Shown: in pieces, positions 24,267-33,463 of the stretch
Numbering within the stretch: the first letter of the stretch is position 1
Layout: each line of letters opens with the position of its first letter
NCBI GenBank assembly: GCA_023251435.1
Contig: JAHEYU010000027.1
Span: 1 to 64,000, forward strand
Direction: 5' to 3'
DNA length: 64,000 nucleotides
Source of the DNA: Bacteroidota bacterium
Lineage (GTDB): Bacteria > Bacteroidota > Bacteroidia > Bacteroidales > Prolixibacteraceae
Translations under genes and position numbers: made by a program
The notes under the pieces: generated by a model
What the model was told of the DNA's origin: nothing
What the model saw: only the letters and a program-made list of their open reading frames with translations
The model's database searches: none

Positions 24267-25592
24267 TTAGATGTAGCAGTTGATCAACTGTTCCAACATT
24301 TCCTGTTTGCCGCTGATCTGTTTTGGCTCGCCAACTTCTTTGGCCACGTTGTAAAGATCAACTAAATTTAATTTTCCTGCTTCGTATTCTTTTCCTTTTC
24401 CTGAATCGAATGAAGCATAACGATTAGCTTTAAGTTTCAGATAATCAGAATCTTTAAGCAATTTGTCAGCAATTACGAGTGCACGGGCAAATACGTCCAT
24501 ACCCGAAACGTGAGCAATGAAGATATCTTCCAGATCGGTTGAATTACGGCGGGTTTTAGCATCGAAGTTGATACCTCCTGATGTAAATCCGCCAGCCTGA
24601 ATAATTTCAACCATTGCTTCGGTAATTTCATAAATATTGGTTGGGAATTCGTCGGTATCCCATCCGTTCTGGTAGTCACCTTTGTTGGCATCGATCGAAC
24701 CAAAGAAGCCTTGGTCGCGGGCAGTGCGCAATTCGTGAGCAAAAGTATGACCAGCCAATGTAGCGTGGTTTACTTCAATATTCATTTTGAAATCGTTTTC
24801 CAAACCGTGCGCTTTCAGGAAGCCAATAACAGTCTGAGTATCGAAATCATATTGGTGTTTCATTGGTTCCATTGGTTTTGGCTCAATCAGGAAAGTTCCT
24901 TTGAATCCAAGTCCACGTGCGTGATCGCGGGCTGCAGCAAGGAATTTACCCATGTGATCCAATTCGCGTTTGGTATCGGTATTGTGCAGACTCATGTAGC
25001 CTTCGCGACCTCCCCAGAACACGTAGTTGGTTCCGCCCAAAGCGATGGTAGCTTCCATGGCGTTTTTTACCTGAACCGCAGCGTTGGCCAATACGTTGAA
25101 ATCGGGATTGGTTGAAGCGCCATTCATATAACGTGGATCGCTGAATACGTTGGCAGTTCCCCAAAGCAATTTGATACCGGTAGCAGCCTGACGTTCTTTG
25201 GCGAAGTCAATCATGTTAGCCAGTTTCTTTTCAATTTCGAAAACCGAACCACCACCAACAACGTCGGTATCGTGGAAGCAATAGAACGGAGCGCCAATCT
25301 TGCTGATGAATTCGAACGCAGCATCCATTTTTTCTTTAGCAGCGGTCATTTCATCGGCAGCGCCAACCCAAGGAAAAATCTGGGTTCCGGGACCAAATGG
25401 GTCGCCGCCATCGCCGCAGAAAGTATGCCAGTAAGCAACTGCAAAACGAAGATATTCTTTCATGGTTTTGCCTAAAACTACCTGATTGGCATCGTAGTAT
25501 TTGAATGCCAATGGATTTTTCGACTGTGGTCCCTCGTATTTAATCTGATCAATACCTGGGAAATACTCTTTGTTTCCTTTAAAAGCTGTCAT
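24267..25592 (-). CDS. xylA: Xylose isomerase
   Basis: The 441-residue enzyme interconverts D-xylose and D-xylulose in the cytoplasm. The class II signature is visible: [20 protein letters not shown] near the N-terminus, FYCFHDTDV with the catalytic His-Asp, [10 protein letters not shown] written here as [11 protein letters not shown], and the metal ligands in [28 protein letters not shown] and [10 protein letters not shown]. The length is typical of the family. It is the second gene of xylB-xylA-xylE. Confidence 0.97.
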   Translation of the reverse strand: MTAFKGNKEYFPGIDQIKYEGPQSKNPLAFKYYDANQVVLGKTMKEYLRFAVAYWHTFCGDGGDPFGPGTQIFPWVGAADEMTAAKEKMDAAFEFISKIGAPFYCFHDTDVVGGGSVFEIEKKLANMIDFAKERQAATGIKLLWGTANVFSDPRYMNGASTNPDFNVLANAAVQVKNAMEATIALGGTNYVFWGGREGYMSLHNTDTKRELDHMGKFLAAARDHARGLGFKGTFLIEPKPMEPMKHQYDFDTQTVIGFLKAHGLENDFKMNIEVNHATLAGHTFAHELRTARDQGFFGSIDANKGDYQNGWDTDEFPTNIYEITEAMVEIIQAGGFTSGGINFDAKTRRNSTDLEDIFIAHVSGMDVFARALVIADKLLKDSDYLKLKANRYASFDSGKGKEYEAGKLNLVDLYNVAKEVGEPKQISGKQEMLEQLINCYI

Positions 25593-25654
25593 TGTGTTTT
25601 GTATTAGTCCTCCAATTAAGAAGGAATTATTAATAATTAAAATTTTTAATATCG

Positions 25655-25735
25655 AATAAGGAACAAGAAATAAGGAATGTCGAACTGATTACTTTCTCGT
25701 TTCTTATTTCTTATTCGGTGTTTCTTATTGTGTTT
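25655..25735. repeat. Word-type inverted repeat (AAATAAGGAA/TTCTTATTTC class)
   Basis: Near-copies of GAATAAGGAACAAG and GAAATAAGGAATG on the left are mirrored by TTTCTTATTTCTTATTC and TTTCTTATTG on the right. The arms are imperfect and built of 8-10 base words, the same design as the elements in the trp operon gaps. Confidence 0.55.
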
Positions 25736-25839
25736 GTATTTGCAACAAATTCTTATTGTGATACCCCACATTCCGTCCGAAAAAAAAATCCCGCTTTGTT
25801 AATCGCTATCACACGGACGGTTTCTATATCTGCTTCATT

Positions 25840-25906
25840 TTCTACAAATATTAACGCGGCTCTGCCGCTTGCATTTAGCGGCAGAGCCGCGTTAATATTT
25901 GTAGAA
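25840..25906. repeat. Perfect 30-bp inverted repeat
   Basis: The arms at 25840-25869 and 25877-25906 are exact reverse complements of 30 bases around a 7-base loop TGCATTT. The base of the stem is AT-rich (TTCTACAAATATTAACG) and the tip is GC-rich (CGGCTCTGCCGCT). No U-run follows on either strand, so a simple terminator is not supported. The length and perfection suggest a mobile palindromic repeat. Confidence 0.9.
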
Positions 25907-25965
25907 TCAACCGATCAACATTTTTAAAGCCCCAGCGGGGCGAAATATTTCAAATTCATTCTGGG

Positions 25966-27450
25966 TTACAGGGCCTTTTCCAACGCTACTTTCCAGTTTT
26001 GGTAAGCTGCTTCGTATTCTGCTTTTTTGCTTGCATCCGGAGAAACCGTATCCAGTTTTTTCAGGCTGGCAAATGCTTCTTTGGCCGAAGCATAGTAACC
26101 CGACCCGATTCCGGCACCACGTGCTGCACCTACCGAACCATCGGTATTGTACAATTCGATGGTTGCTCCTGAAACTCCCGCCAGCGTTTCGCGGAAGATC
26201 GGGCTGAGGAACATATTGGCTTTTCCGGCGCGGATGACCTGCGCTTTGATGCCAATTTCTTCCATAATTTCCATACCGTACTTGAATGAGAAAACGATTC
26301 CTTCCTGGGCTGCACGGAACAAATGAGCATCAGTGTGGGTATTAAATCCCAATCCTGAAATTTGTGCGCCAATATTTTTATTCCGGAGAACACGTTCGGC
26401 ACCATTTCCGAAAGGCAGAATGCTTACACCTTCAGAACCAATGGCCACTTCGGCAGCTTTCTGGTTCATTTCTTCGTACGAGAAAGCTTTGTTGCCGACG
26501 TATTTATTTAGCCATGAATTTAAAATTCCGGTACCATTGATGCAGAGCAAAACGCCCAAACGGTTGGCTTCTGAAGTGTGGTTAACGTGTGCAAACGTAT
26601 TTACCCTTGAATACGGATCGTATTTCACCTCGCCGCTAACGCCGTAAACAACTCCTGAAGTTCCGGCTGTGGTGGCAATTTCGCCCGGATTCAGCACATT
26701 CAGTGAAAGTGCATTGTTTGGCTGATCGCCTGCGCGGTAGCTGATTTTTGTTCCTTCGGCCAATCCCAATTCGGCAGCAGCTTTGGCATTCACAACGCCC
26801 TGAACAGAGAAAGTTGGGACGATTTCAGGAATGAATGATTTTTCAAATCCATAATAATCCAGCAACATGTCGGCCACTGCATTTTCTTTGAAATTCCAGA
26901 GAATTCCTTCCGACAAACCGCTGGCTGTTGTTTTAATTTCGCCTGAAAGTTTCATGGCAATGTAATCGCCCGGCAACATGATTTTGTCGATTTTGGCGTA
27001 CAGCGCAGGCTCGTTGTCTTTCACCCATTTCAATTTAGAAGCGGTAAAGTTTCCGGGTGAATTAAGCAGGTTGGCCAGACATTTTTCTTCGCCGATTTCA
27101 GCAAATGCTTTGTTTCCAAATTCGGCAGCGCGGCTATCGCACCATATAATTGAAGGTCGTAATACGTTATGGTCTTTATCAACCACCACCAAACCGTGCA
27201 TTTGGTAAGAGATACCGATGGAGTCGATTGCTTTTGGATCAACTTTCGATTGAGCAAGCACATCGGCCAAAGCCAGTTTCAGGTTGGCCCACCATTGTTC
27301 TGGTTCCTGTTCTGCCCATCCTGCCTGAACGGCTGTAATTTTCATTTCCTGCTTGGGGTAAAAAGCCGATGCCACACAATCGCCTGATTGGCCATCGATC
27401 AAGGAGGCTTTTACCGAAGAACTACCTATGTCGAATCCTAATAAATACAT
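25966..27450 (-). CDS. xylB: Xylulokinase
   Basis: The 494-residue FGGY-family kinase phosphorylates D-xylulose to xylulose 5-phosphate. The N-terminal LLGFDIGSSSVKASLID is the first phosphate-binding segment, SIGISYQMHGLVVVD and RPSIIWCDSRA are typical xylulokinase motifs, and IATTAGTSGVVYGV, GAERVLRNKNIGAQ and VIRAGKANMFLSPIF mark the C-terminal ATP domain. The length is normal. It is the first gene of the operon and the GntR regulator lies 240 bases upstream on the same strand. Confidence 0.95.
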   Translation of the reverse strand: MYLLGFDIGSSSVKASLIDGQSGDCVASAFYPKQEMKITAVQAGWAEQEPEQWWANLKLALADVLAQSKVDPKAIDSIGISYQMHGLVVVDKDHNVLRPSIIWCDSRAAEFGNKAFAEIGEEKCLANLLNSPGNFTASKLKWVKDNEPALYAKIDKIMLPGDYIAMKLSGEIKTTASGLSEGILWNFKENAVADMLLDYYGFEKSFIPEIVPTFSVQGVVNAKAAAELGLAEGTKISYRAGDQPNNALSLNVLNPGEIATTAGTSGVVYGVSGEVKYDPYSRVNTFAHVNHTSEANRLGVLLCINGTGILNSWLNKYVGNKAFSYEEMNQKAAEVAIGSEGVSILPFGNGAERVLRNKNIGAQISGLGFNTHTDAHLFRAAQEGIVFSFKYGMEIMEEIGIKAQVIRAGKANMFLSPIFRETLAGVSGATIELYNTDGSVGAARGAGIGSGYYASAKEAFASLKKLDTVSPDASKKAEYEAAYQNWKVALEKAL

Positions 27451-27455
27451 ATTGA

Positions 27456-27594
27456 ATAAGTTTAAAGTTTAAAGTCAAAAGTTTAAAGTTGTCCTTTTTT
27501 TGATTATTGTGTATTGGATATTCTACATTGGATATTAAAAAAAGTCCCAATAACCAATAACCAATACTCAATATCCAAAATTTCCCTTGTCAAG
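27456..27594. repeat. Word-type repeats between xylB and its regulator gene
   Basis: Two classes are adjacent. Near 27460-27500 the word TTTAAAGT occurs four times (AAGTTTAAAGTTTAAAGTC and following). At 27507-27580 words of TATTGGATATT type are mirrored by CCAATAACCAATACTCAATA. The second part would fold into an imperfect hairpin. Confidence 0.55.
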
Positions 27595-27637
27595 AAGGGT
27601 TTTTCCTCCGTCCGTTCTGTTCTGGTATGCTTGACAA
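27587..27637. promoter_or_regulatory. Candidate regulatory region of xylB
   Basis: TCTGTTCTGGTATGC at 27616-27630 is repeated exactly at 28713-28727 upstream of the GntR-type gene. TTGTCAAG (27587-27594) and CTTGACAA (27630-27637) form an 8-bp inverted repeat across the site. Binding by the GntR-type regulator is inferred. Confidence 0.5.
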
Positions 27638-27692
27638 AACTAGGGCTTCAAAACCCATTCTCAAAATTAGCTTTGCTGTTTTAAAACATTAA

Positions 27693-28691
27693 TTATAGCG
27701 ATTTACGAACAGTAAGTTTGGAGGGTATAACCAAATTTGTCTTTTCCCCGGTAATCACAAAATCGGCAATTTTTTTACCCATAAGCTCAAAGTCAGTCGA
27801 AATAACGGTAATACCATCCTTGACATACTTTTTCATAGGTGTCTCATTGTACGAAATAACACCCACATCCTGCCCCGGAACGAGATTCTTTTGTTCGCAA
27901 TGATCCAGAAATTTGGCCAATGTGCGGTCGCTCACCAGCAAATAAAGTTCGCCCTTTTGTAGGTCAAATTTTTTCAGATCGTACAAAGTTTTATGATTGA
28001 TCTTATAGTCGGAACAGAATTTTTCGAAATACTTGATGGAAACCTTTGGATGATAAGTAAATGATGGATACAGGTATATAAATTTCTGGTATTTCCGGAT
28101 GAGGTCGAGCCCACTTTCGAGCGTATCGTAAAGTGACTGTCCAAAATCCTGTGAAATGGACGATGCGCCTTCCAGTTCATGTACGTTCCAATCGATCACC
28201 AGCAGTTTATTGGCAGGAATCTGGCGGGTAATTTCAGGAACTCTTTCATGGTCGAAATTCATGATAATGTACTTGGTGTATTTGCCCAGGCTTTCCTTGA
28301 TGATTTTCTCGAAATCGTCGATGTTGTAATGGTGAAAATGAAGGTCAATGGCAATCGTTTCAGGCAGATTATCCAGAAACGAACCGTATAAAACTTCTTT
28401 GTAGGCCTTGAAAGTATCCAGAAACAGAAAAACTTTGGTGACTGCTTTGGCCACAAAATACCCACGATTCGGCACCGATTCAATCACACCGCGATTCTTG
28501 AGTTCTGCATACGCTTTAAAAACCGTATCGCGCGACAGGGAGCTTTCTTTGCAAAGCTGGTTTACCGAAGGCAAAATGTCGCCAATTTGAAGCAGGTTTC
28601 GGCTGATGGCTTCGTTTACCGAGTCAATCAGCTGCTGAAATTTCAACAAATTGGATTGGGGATTTATTTCAAAATGAAACTTACTGTCCAT
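27693..28691 (-). CDS. GntR-type transcriptional regulator of xylose utilisation
   Basis: The 332-residue protein has an N-terminal GntR winged helix (about residues 10-75: LLQIGDILPSVNQLCKESSL, SRDTVFKAYAELKNRGVIES) and a C-terminal periplasmic-binding-protein-like sensor domain (about 85-330, with DVGVISYNETPMKKYVKDG and TDFELMGKKIADFVI). This architecture is common for pentose regulators in Bacteroidota. The likely inducer is xylose or a derivative. The ATG at 28691 is preferred over one three codons earlier. It lies beside the xyl operon and shares a 15-base upstream element with it. Confidence 0.85.
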   Translation of the reverse strand: MDSKFHFEINPQSNLLKFQQLIDSVNEAISRNLLQIGDILPSVNQLCKESSLSRDTVFKAYAELKNRGVIESVPNRGYFVAKAVTKVFLFLDTFKAYKEVLYGSFLDNLPETIAIDLHFHHYNIDDFEKIIKESLGKYTKYIIMNFDHERVPEITRQIPANKLLVIDWNVHELEGASSISQDFGQSLYDTLESGLDLIRKYQKFIYLYPSFTYHPKVSIKYFEKFCSDYKINHKTLYDLKKFDLQKGELYLLVSDRTLAKFLDHCEQKNLVPGQDVGVISYNETPMKKYVKDGITVISTDFELMGKKIADFVITGEKTNLVIPSKLTVRKSL

Positions 28692-28712
28692 GCAATACAA
28701 ATTTTAAAGTGG

Positions 28713-28735
28713 TCTGTTCTGGTATGCAAACATAC
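28713..28735. promoter_or_regulatory. Second copy of the xyl upstream element
   Basis: TCTGTTCTGGTATGC at 28713-28727 repeats the xylB upstream element. Here GTATG and CATAC form an inverted repeat around CAAA. It lies between the divergent regulator and nitroreductase genes, so autoregulation and control of the nitroreductase are both possible. Confidence 0.5.
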
Positions 28736-28776
28736 AAAAATTGTTTATTTTTAGCCTGAATTTAAACCCAAAAGCC

Positions 28777-29349
28777 ATGCTAAAAGATCTTATCCTGAAA
28801 AACCGCAGCTATAGACGATTTTATCAGTCGGAACGTATTGAAAAACAACAGTTAATCGATTGGATTGATTTGGCGCGGTGTTCGGCTTCGGCCCGAAACG
28901 CCCAGGCTTTAAAATATATTGTGAGTACTGATGAGTCGCTCAACTCCGAAATTTTTGAATTGCTGGCATGGGCCGGTTATCTCTCTTATTGGCACGGGCC
29001 CGAAGAAGGTGAGCGTCCATCGGCATACATTGTGATGCTGCACGATACCTTGATTTCAGGAAATTATTTGTGCGACGATGGAATTGCAGCCCAAAGTATT
29101 TTGCTTGGCGCTGTAGAAGCAGGATTTGGCGGCTGCATCATTCACTCTGTTAACCGGAACAAACTCCGCGAACTCTTGAATCTGTCGGAACAATTCGAAA
29201 TAATTCAGGTTTTGGCCCTCGGAAAACCCAAAGAAACAGTGGTTCTGGACGAAATAAAAAATGGTGACATCAAATACTGGCGCGACGAAAATCAGGTTCA
29301 CCACGTTCCGAAAAGGTCGCTGGACGAAATCATTCTCGAAACGCGGTGA
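28777..29349 (+). CDS. Nitroreductase-family protein
   Basis: The 190-residue protein begins with the nitroreductase pattern KNRSYRRFYQSERIEKQQLI and continues with ARCSASARNAQALKYIV (flavin contact region) and the FGGCIIHSVNRNKLRELL segment before the final helix. It should bind FMN and use NAD(P)H. The substrate is unknown. The ATG at 28777 is chosen because the TTG at 28741 adds residues outside the family. It is divergent from the xylose regulator and converges on the GH95 gene with a 9-base gap. Confidence 0.85.
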   Translation: MLKDLILKNRSYRRFYQSERIEKQQLIDWIDLARCSASARNAQALKYIVSTDESLNSEIFELLAWAGYLSYWHGPEEGERPSAYIVMLHDTLISGNYLCDDGIAAQSILLGAVEAGFGGCIIHSVNRNKLRELLNLSEQFEIIQVLALGKPKETVVLDEIKNGDIKYWRDENQVHHVPKRSLDEIILETR

Positions 29350-29358
29350 TCTGGTAAA

Positions 29359-31968
29359 TTATTTTCCACTTTCAAAATGATAGGTTTTTCCGGCAACAGT
29401 TCCCAATTGGTATGTTTTTCCGGAAGCAATTTGCATGTCAGTAAGCTTTGCTCCTGAAATATTTACAAATGGAACCTTGATTGGTTGTTGTAACAATTGA
29501 TTGCCGTTTTCAACCGAAGAATCAGAAAGATCAGCTTCCTTGCAAGTCATTTCTTCAGGAACTTTAAACCGGTAATTGCCGCCCAATCTGGAATGAACGG
29601 TTAGTTTTTGTATTTTGCCTTCGCTCCATTTCAAATCAATCACAAAACCGCCACGGGCAACTAATCCCTTCACTTCGCCCGAAGGCCAGGCTTCGGGTAG
29701 GGCCGGAAGCAAATGAATGTAACCGTTGTGGCTCTGAACCAGCATTTCTGCAACTCCTGCAGTAAATCCGAAATTTCCGTCAATCTGGAAGGGTGGGTGA
29801 GCATCGAACAGATTCTTATACAAACCTCCGCCGGAATATTTTATCTCTCCAAAACCAACCGGTTTAAACAGGTTTTGAATTATCGTGTAGGCATGGTTCC
29901 CATCCAGTAATCGGGCCCACATGTTTATCTTCCAACCCATCGACCAGCCGGTTGCTTCATCGCCCCTTAACAGTAAAGTTTGTTTCGCCGCCCGGTATAA
30001 TTCAGGAGAAGTTTCGTTGCTGATTTGATTTCCGGGATGAAGTCCATACAGATGCGAAATATGCCGGTGTTTGGGTTCCGGCTCTGCATAATCCTGTTGC
30101 CATTCCTGAAGTTGACCTTTCGAACCAATCTTATAGGGTGCCATTTTTGATAATTTTTCGCTGAGTTCGGCTACCAATTCAGGATCAGTTTGTAACATTT
30201 TTGCAGATTCGATAGTCCGTGTAAACAGCTCCCTCACAATCGCCATATCCATTGTTGGCCCCGAGCTAACCTGCGCCCTTTCTCCTTTTGCATTTAAAAA
30301 TGCATTTTCCGGAGAATTGTTGGCTGCAGTTACCAAAAATCCATCATTGTCTTCTATCAACCAGTCGGAATAAAACATGGCTGCTTCCCGCATCAGCGGA
30401 TAGGCTTCGTTTTTAAGGAATTCGATATCACCTGAAAATAAGTAATGCTCCCATGTATGACTGAGCAGCCAGCCGGGCGACATGTTCCAGAAGGAAGCAC
30501 CAGGACTGCCATCATTTGGAAAGGTTTCGCGCCAGATGGATACATTGTGGTGCGCCACCCATCCCCGCCGGTTATACATGAGTTTAGCTGTTTCTCTTCC
30601 GGTTACCGCCATTTCCCTGATCATCCGGAACAAAGGTTCCTGACATTCGGCCAGATTGGTTACTTCTGCCGGCCAGTAATTCATTTCGGTATTGATGTTG
30701 ATCGTGTATCCACTATTCCATGGCGGGATCACCAAATCGTTCCAGATGCCTTGCAGATTCAGGGGTTGGCCACCTTTCCTCGATCCAGAAATCATCAGGT
30801 AACGTCCGTAATGGAAAAGTAACTCAACCAAATCAGGATCATTGTTTTGAGCAAAATTTACAATGCGTTGGTCTGTCGGAATGGTGTCATGTTTTATCTC
30901 ACTGGCCAAATCAAGGGAAACCCTGTCGAACAGGTTTTTATAATCGCTTTCGTGCGTTTTCTTCAGGTCGTCAAACGATTTGGAAGCAGCTTTTTCCAGA
31001 ATTCTAGCGGCAATTTGGTTGGGATCGAGGCCTTCTTTTGACGGACTTTTATCGAATCCGTTGAAACTTGTTGCCGCTGACAGAACGAATACAACTTCGC
31101 TGCTGTTTTTAATGTGAATGGTATTGCTGTCGGTTTCAAGTTCACCATCTTTCAGATTTGCTTTAAGTTGGGCTTCAAAAAAGGTTCCCAAACCATCAAT
31201 CTCGTCACCATATAAATTTTGTTTTTCGAATTTCCGTTTCCCTTTGTCATCAAACAGTTCAGGATGCCGGTGAGTTTCTCCCCGTTGTTCGATCTGCTCA
31301 AGAGTTCGTCTCTGGCTGTATCCCGGAGCCTGCCCTTTTATCAGGAGCACTCCATTTTTAACGGCGGATTTTGCGGTTGGATGAACCGATGCCAGTGATG
31401 CAACCAAATCGAGAACTGGTTTTGATGCTGTAAATTTCAGGACAATCACACTATCCGGATGAGATGCGAACATTTCGCGGGTGTATTTTACGCTTTCAAC
31501 TTCGTAGGAAACACTGGATACGGAATGGGCAATGTCGAGTTCGCGACGGTAATTGGTCACTGTTTCGGGATGATTCATCTTGAAAAACAGGTCGCCCAAC
31601 GGCTGGTAATTGGCATGAAGCCGCCCGAGCCAGTTTTTCCGGATGTACTCATCGGCTTCGGCATTATTCTGATCGCGCAAAAGCCCGGTTACCTTGTCGA
31701 AATCGCCGGTAATATTCACATTTTTGTAACTCTGCGACGGTTCGCCGCTGTACAAAGTATTCTCGTTTAGCTGCAAATGTTCATCGGTAATTCCGCCAAA
31801 GATCATGGCTCCCATCCGTCCGTTGCCAATTGGCAATGCTTCGTTCCAGTTGGCAGCTGGCTGATTATACCATAAAACCTTATCCGATTTCACAGTTCCT
31901 TTTTGGCAACCTACTCCAAATAGTATCAGACTTGCCAAAGTAATTGTCAAAATTGATTTTTTTCTCAT
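29359..31968 (-). CDS. GH95 alpha-L-fucosidase (or alpha-L-galactosidase) lipoprotein
   Basis: The 869-residue protein has a lipoprotein signal (LILFGVGCQ). The N-terminal domain shows WYNQPAANWNEALPIGNGRMGAMIFGG in overlapping pieces, the family hallmark. The catalytic barrel has LNLQGIWNDLVIPPWNSGYT, INTEMNYWPAEVTNL, NNSPENAFLN, GPTMDMAIVRELF and HRHISHLYGLHPGNQIS. GH95 enzymes remove alpha-1,2-L-fucose or related L-galactose by inversion. Its ATG directly follows the stop codon of a GH2-like remnant (TAAATG). It closes the left end of the polysaccharide utilisation locus. Confidence 0.92.
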   Translation of the reverse strand: MRKKSILTITLASLILFGVGCQKGTVKSDKVLWYNQPAANWNEALPIGNGRMGAMIFGGITDEHLQLNENTLYSGEPSQSYKNVNITGDFDKVTGLLRDQNNAEADEYIRKNWLGRLHANYQPLGDLFFKMNHPETVTNYRRELDIAHSVSSVSYEVESVKYTREMFASHPDSVIVLKFTASKPVLDLVASLASVHPTAKSAVKNGVLLIKGQAPGYSQRRTLEQIEQRGETHRHPELFDDKGKRKFEKQNLYGDEIDGLGTFFEAQLKANLKDGELETDSNTIHIKNSSEVVFVLSAATSFNGFDKSPSKEGLDPNQIAARILEKAASKSFDDLKKTHESDYKNLFDRVSLDLASEIKHDTIPTDQRIVNFAQNNDPDLVELLFHYGRYLMISGSRKGGQPLNLQGIWNDLVIPPWNSGYTININTEMNYWPAEVTNLAECQEPLFRMIREMAVTGRETAKLMYNRRGWVAHHNVSIWRETFPNDGSPGASFWNMSPGWLLSHTWEHYLFSGDIEFLKNEAYPLMREAAMFYSDWLIEDNDGFLVTAANNSPENAFLNAKGERAQVSSGPTMDMAIVRELFTRTIESAKMLQTDPELVAELSEKLSKMAPYKIGSKGQLQEWQQDYAEPEPKHRHISHLYGLHPGNQISNETSPELYRAAKQTLLLRGDEATGWSMGWKINMWARLLDGNHAYTIIQNLFKPVGFGEIKYSGGGLYKNLFDAHPPFQIDGNFGFTAGVAEMLVQSHNGYIHLLPALPEAWPSGEVKGLVARGGFVIDLKWSEGKIQKLTVHSRLGGNYRFKVPEEMTCKEADLSDSSVENGNQLLQQPIKVPFVNISGAKLTDMQIASGKTYQLGTVAGKTYHFESGK

Positions 31969-32082
31969 TTATCGCAAAGTTATAATAATTTCTCCTGAAG
32001 CTAGCCCTTCAAAAGAGGCTTTCACTTTTACAATTCCCGGAATTTTACCGGCTATCACCAGAATAGTTGAAATACCCACTTC
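31969..32082 (-). pseudogene. C-terminal stump of a GH2-type beta-galactosidase
   Basis: In the frame ending at the TAA that touches the GH95 start, 37 codons read like the last beta-sandwich of GH2 enzymes: ISTILVIAGKIPGIVKVKAS, then FEGLASGEIIITLR. The sequence upstream of it turns into a repeat element (32083-32116) and there is no room for the rest of a roughly 800-residue enzyme. GH53 galactanase next door would be a natural partner for a beta-galactosidase. The match is by eye. Confidence 0.6.
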
Positions 32083-32116
32083 TGACGCTGTCAGGTCTTC
32101 CAGACGCTGACAGGTC
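32083..32116. repeat. Palindromic GACGCTGTCAGGTC repeat
   Basis: GACGCTGTCAGGTC at 32083-32096 and GACGCTGACAGGTC at 32103-32116 differ at one base. The CTGTCAG/CTGACAG cores are reverse complements, so the unit is both a direct and an inverted repeat. It abuts the GH2-like stump exactly. Confidence 0.7.
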
Positions 32117-32244
32117 TTGCCACTACCGAAAAACCTTTTTGAACGAACAAAAACAATTAGAAAGTTGAATTTTTATCCTACCCTAGGGGTTGTGTTGTCA
32201 TCATTATTGTTCCAATGCTATAACTATGTGCATCCCTTGGAGAT

Positions 32245-33300
32245 TCATTCTTCTAAAAACGCGTCCATTGCTCTGGTTGGTTTTCCATCGTCGCCCCAGG
32301 CGCTGAGGGCATAGCGGCTCCAGCTTCTGGCTCCCTGCGGTTCCCAGTAAAATACACCCGTCCCTTTTTTCTCCGGAACGTCCTTTACCTTCTTTAAAAC
32401 TGCAACCAACATATCGTAAGTATTCTGCACTTTTATATCCTCTCCGCCCACTTCAACCACCATCACTTCTTTTCCGTAGCGGGCAACCATATCGTTCATG
32501 TTATTCGCCAAATCGTCAATCGACAAGGTATAATCAGGTTTTCCTTCGAGCCAGAAAGGATAATAGGATAAGCCAATTACATCGTATTTTGCGCCATGTG
32601 ACCTGGCAGCATCGAACCACCAACGGAAACGACCATTGTTATTTCCCTGATCGACATGCAGAATTACTTTTGATTCAGGACTAACGGCTTTAACGGCGTC
32701 GTAACCTTTGTTGATGAGTTGCACCAGTTGCGGCCAGTTCGAGGTGCTTCCTTCGGGATAAAGCATACCTCCGGGAATTTCATTTCCAACCTGAACCCAT
32801 TCGGGAGTAACTCCGGCAGTTTTCAAAGCTGTCATCACGTCAAAAGTATAATCGTAAAGGTCAGAAAGCAAAGTCGGAAAATCGTGACCTTCCCATGCTT
32901 TTGGCTTTCTTTGATGTCCCGGATCTGCCCAGGTATCGCTGTAATGAAAGTTAATCATCACCTTCATTCCCCACTTTTGTGCACGCACGGCCAATGCAAC
33001 CGTTTCGTCCTTGCTGCAATGTCCGCTGGCCTTGTCGTTCGACGGATTTACAAATGTTCGCAGCCGGATGGAATTAATTCCGTGATCTTTCAGGATTTTA
33101 AAGCAATCTTCCTCAACGCCGTTGTTGTTGTAAAATTTGTAGCCAGTAGCTTCCATTTGCGGCAACCAGCTGATGTCGGCACCTTTGGCAAAAACACTTG
33201 TGTCTGTTGGTGGATTCTGTGAAGTTCCATCTTTGCTGCAACCAGTCAGGAGGATCGCTCCAAAAACAGCAATAAGCAAAATGGTTGTTGTAGTCTTCAT
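32245..33300 (-). CDS. GH53 endo-beta-1,4-galactanase lipoprotein
   Basis: The 351-residue enzyme cleaves beta-1,4-galactan side chains of pectin. A lipoprotein signal ends in LLTGCSKDG. The (beta/alpha)8 barrel shows the GH53 order: FAKGADISWLPQMEA, GINSIRLRTFVNPSN, VMINFHYSDTWADPGHQ with KPKAW, WVQVGNEIPGGMLYPEG (acid/base Glu) and VMVVEVGGED (nucleophile Glu). The length is normal. It lies downstream of DUF1080 and Gfo/Idh/MocA genes in the utilisation locus, pointing to a galactose-containing polymer. Confidence 0.93.
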   Translation of the reverse strand: MKTTTTILLIAVFGAILLTGCSKDGTSQNPPTDTSVFAKGADISWLPQMEATGYKFYNNNGVEEDCFKILKDHGINSIRLRTFVNPSNDKASGHCSKDETVALAVRAQKWGMKVMINFHYSDTWADPGHQRKPKAWEGHDFPTLLSDLYDYTFDVMTALKTAGVTPEWVQVGNEIPGGMLYPEGSTSNWPQLVQLINKGYDAVKAVSPESKVILHVDQGNNNGRFRWWFDAARSHGAKYDVIGLSYYPFWLEGKPDYTLSIDDLANNMNDMVARYGKEVMVVEVGGEDIKVQNTYDMLVAVLKKVKDVPEKKGTGVFYWEPQGARSWSRYALSAWGDDGKPTRAMDAFLEE

Positions 33301-33356
33301 TATAAGTGTTTATGCGTTTGAATATTGCACGAATATCGCATAAAATTAAAGAAAAC

Positions 33357-33381
33357 CCCCTTGCTATCGCTGGCAAAGGGG
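33357..33381 (-). terminator. Terminator-like hairpin upstream of the GH53 gene
   Basis: CCCCTT at 33357-33362 pairs with AAGGGG at 33376-33381 and GC pairs extend the stem. The minus-strand RNA continues GUUUUC. It would end transcripts from the DUF1080/remnant side before the GH53 gene. Confidence 0.5.
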
Positions 33382-33463
33382 TAAAATTAACGCCGTTTCT
33401 ATCTTTGACTTTGAATAGAACAAGTCTGGCAAAAAATTATTTGGAAATATTCGTTCCTGAACT

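Larger units (their letters stand above)
25593..25965. other. Long xylA-xylB gap with several repeats
   Basis: The 373-base gap contains no gene. From xylB towards xylA on the minus strand it holds a fragment of a GCCCC/GGGGC intergenic repeat near 25930, a perfect 30-bp hairpin, a CCGTCCG/CGGACGG pair (25773-25779 and 25814-25820), and a word-type repeat near 25655-25735. xylA may need its own promoter here. Confidence 0.6.
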
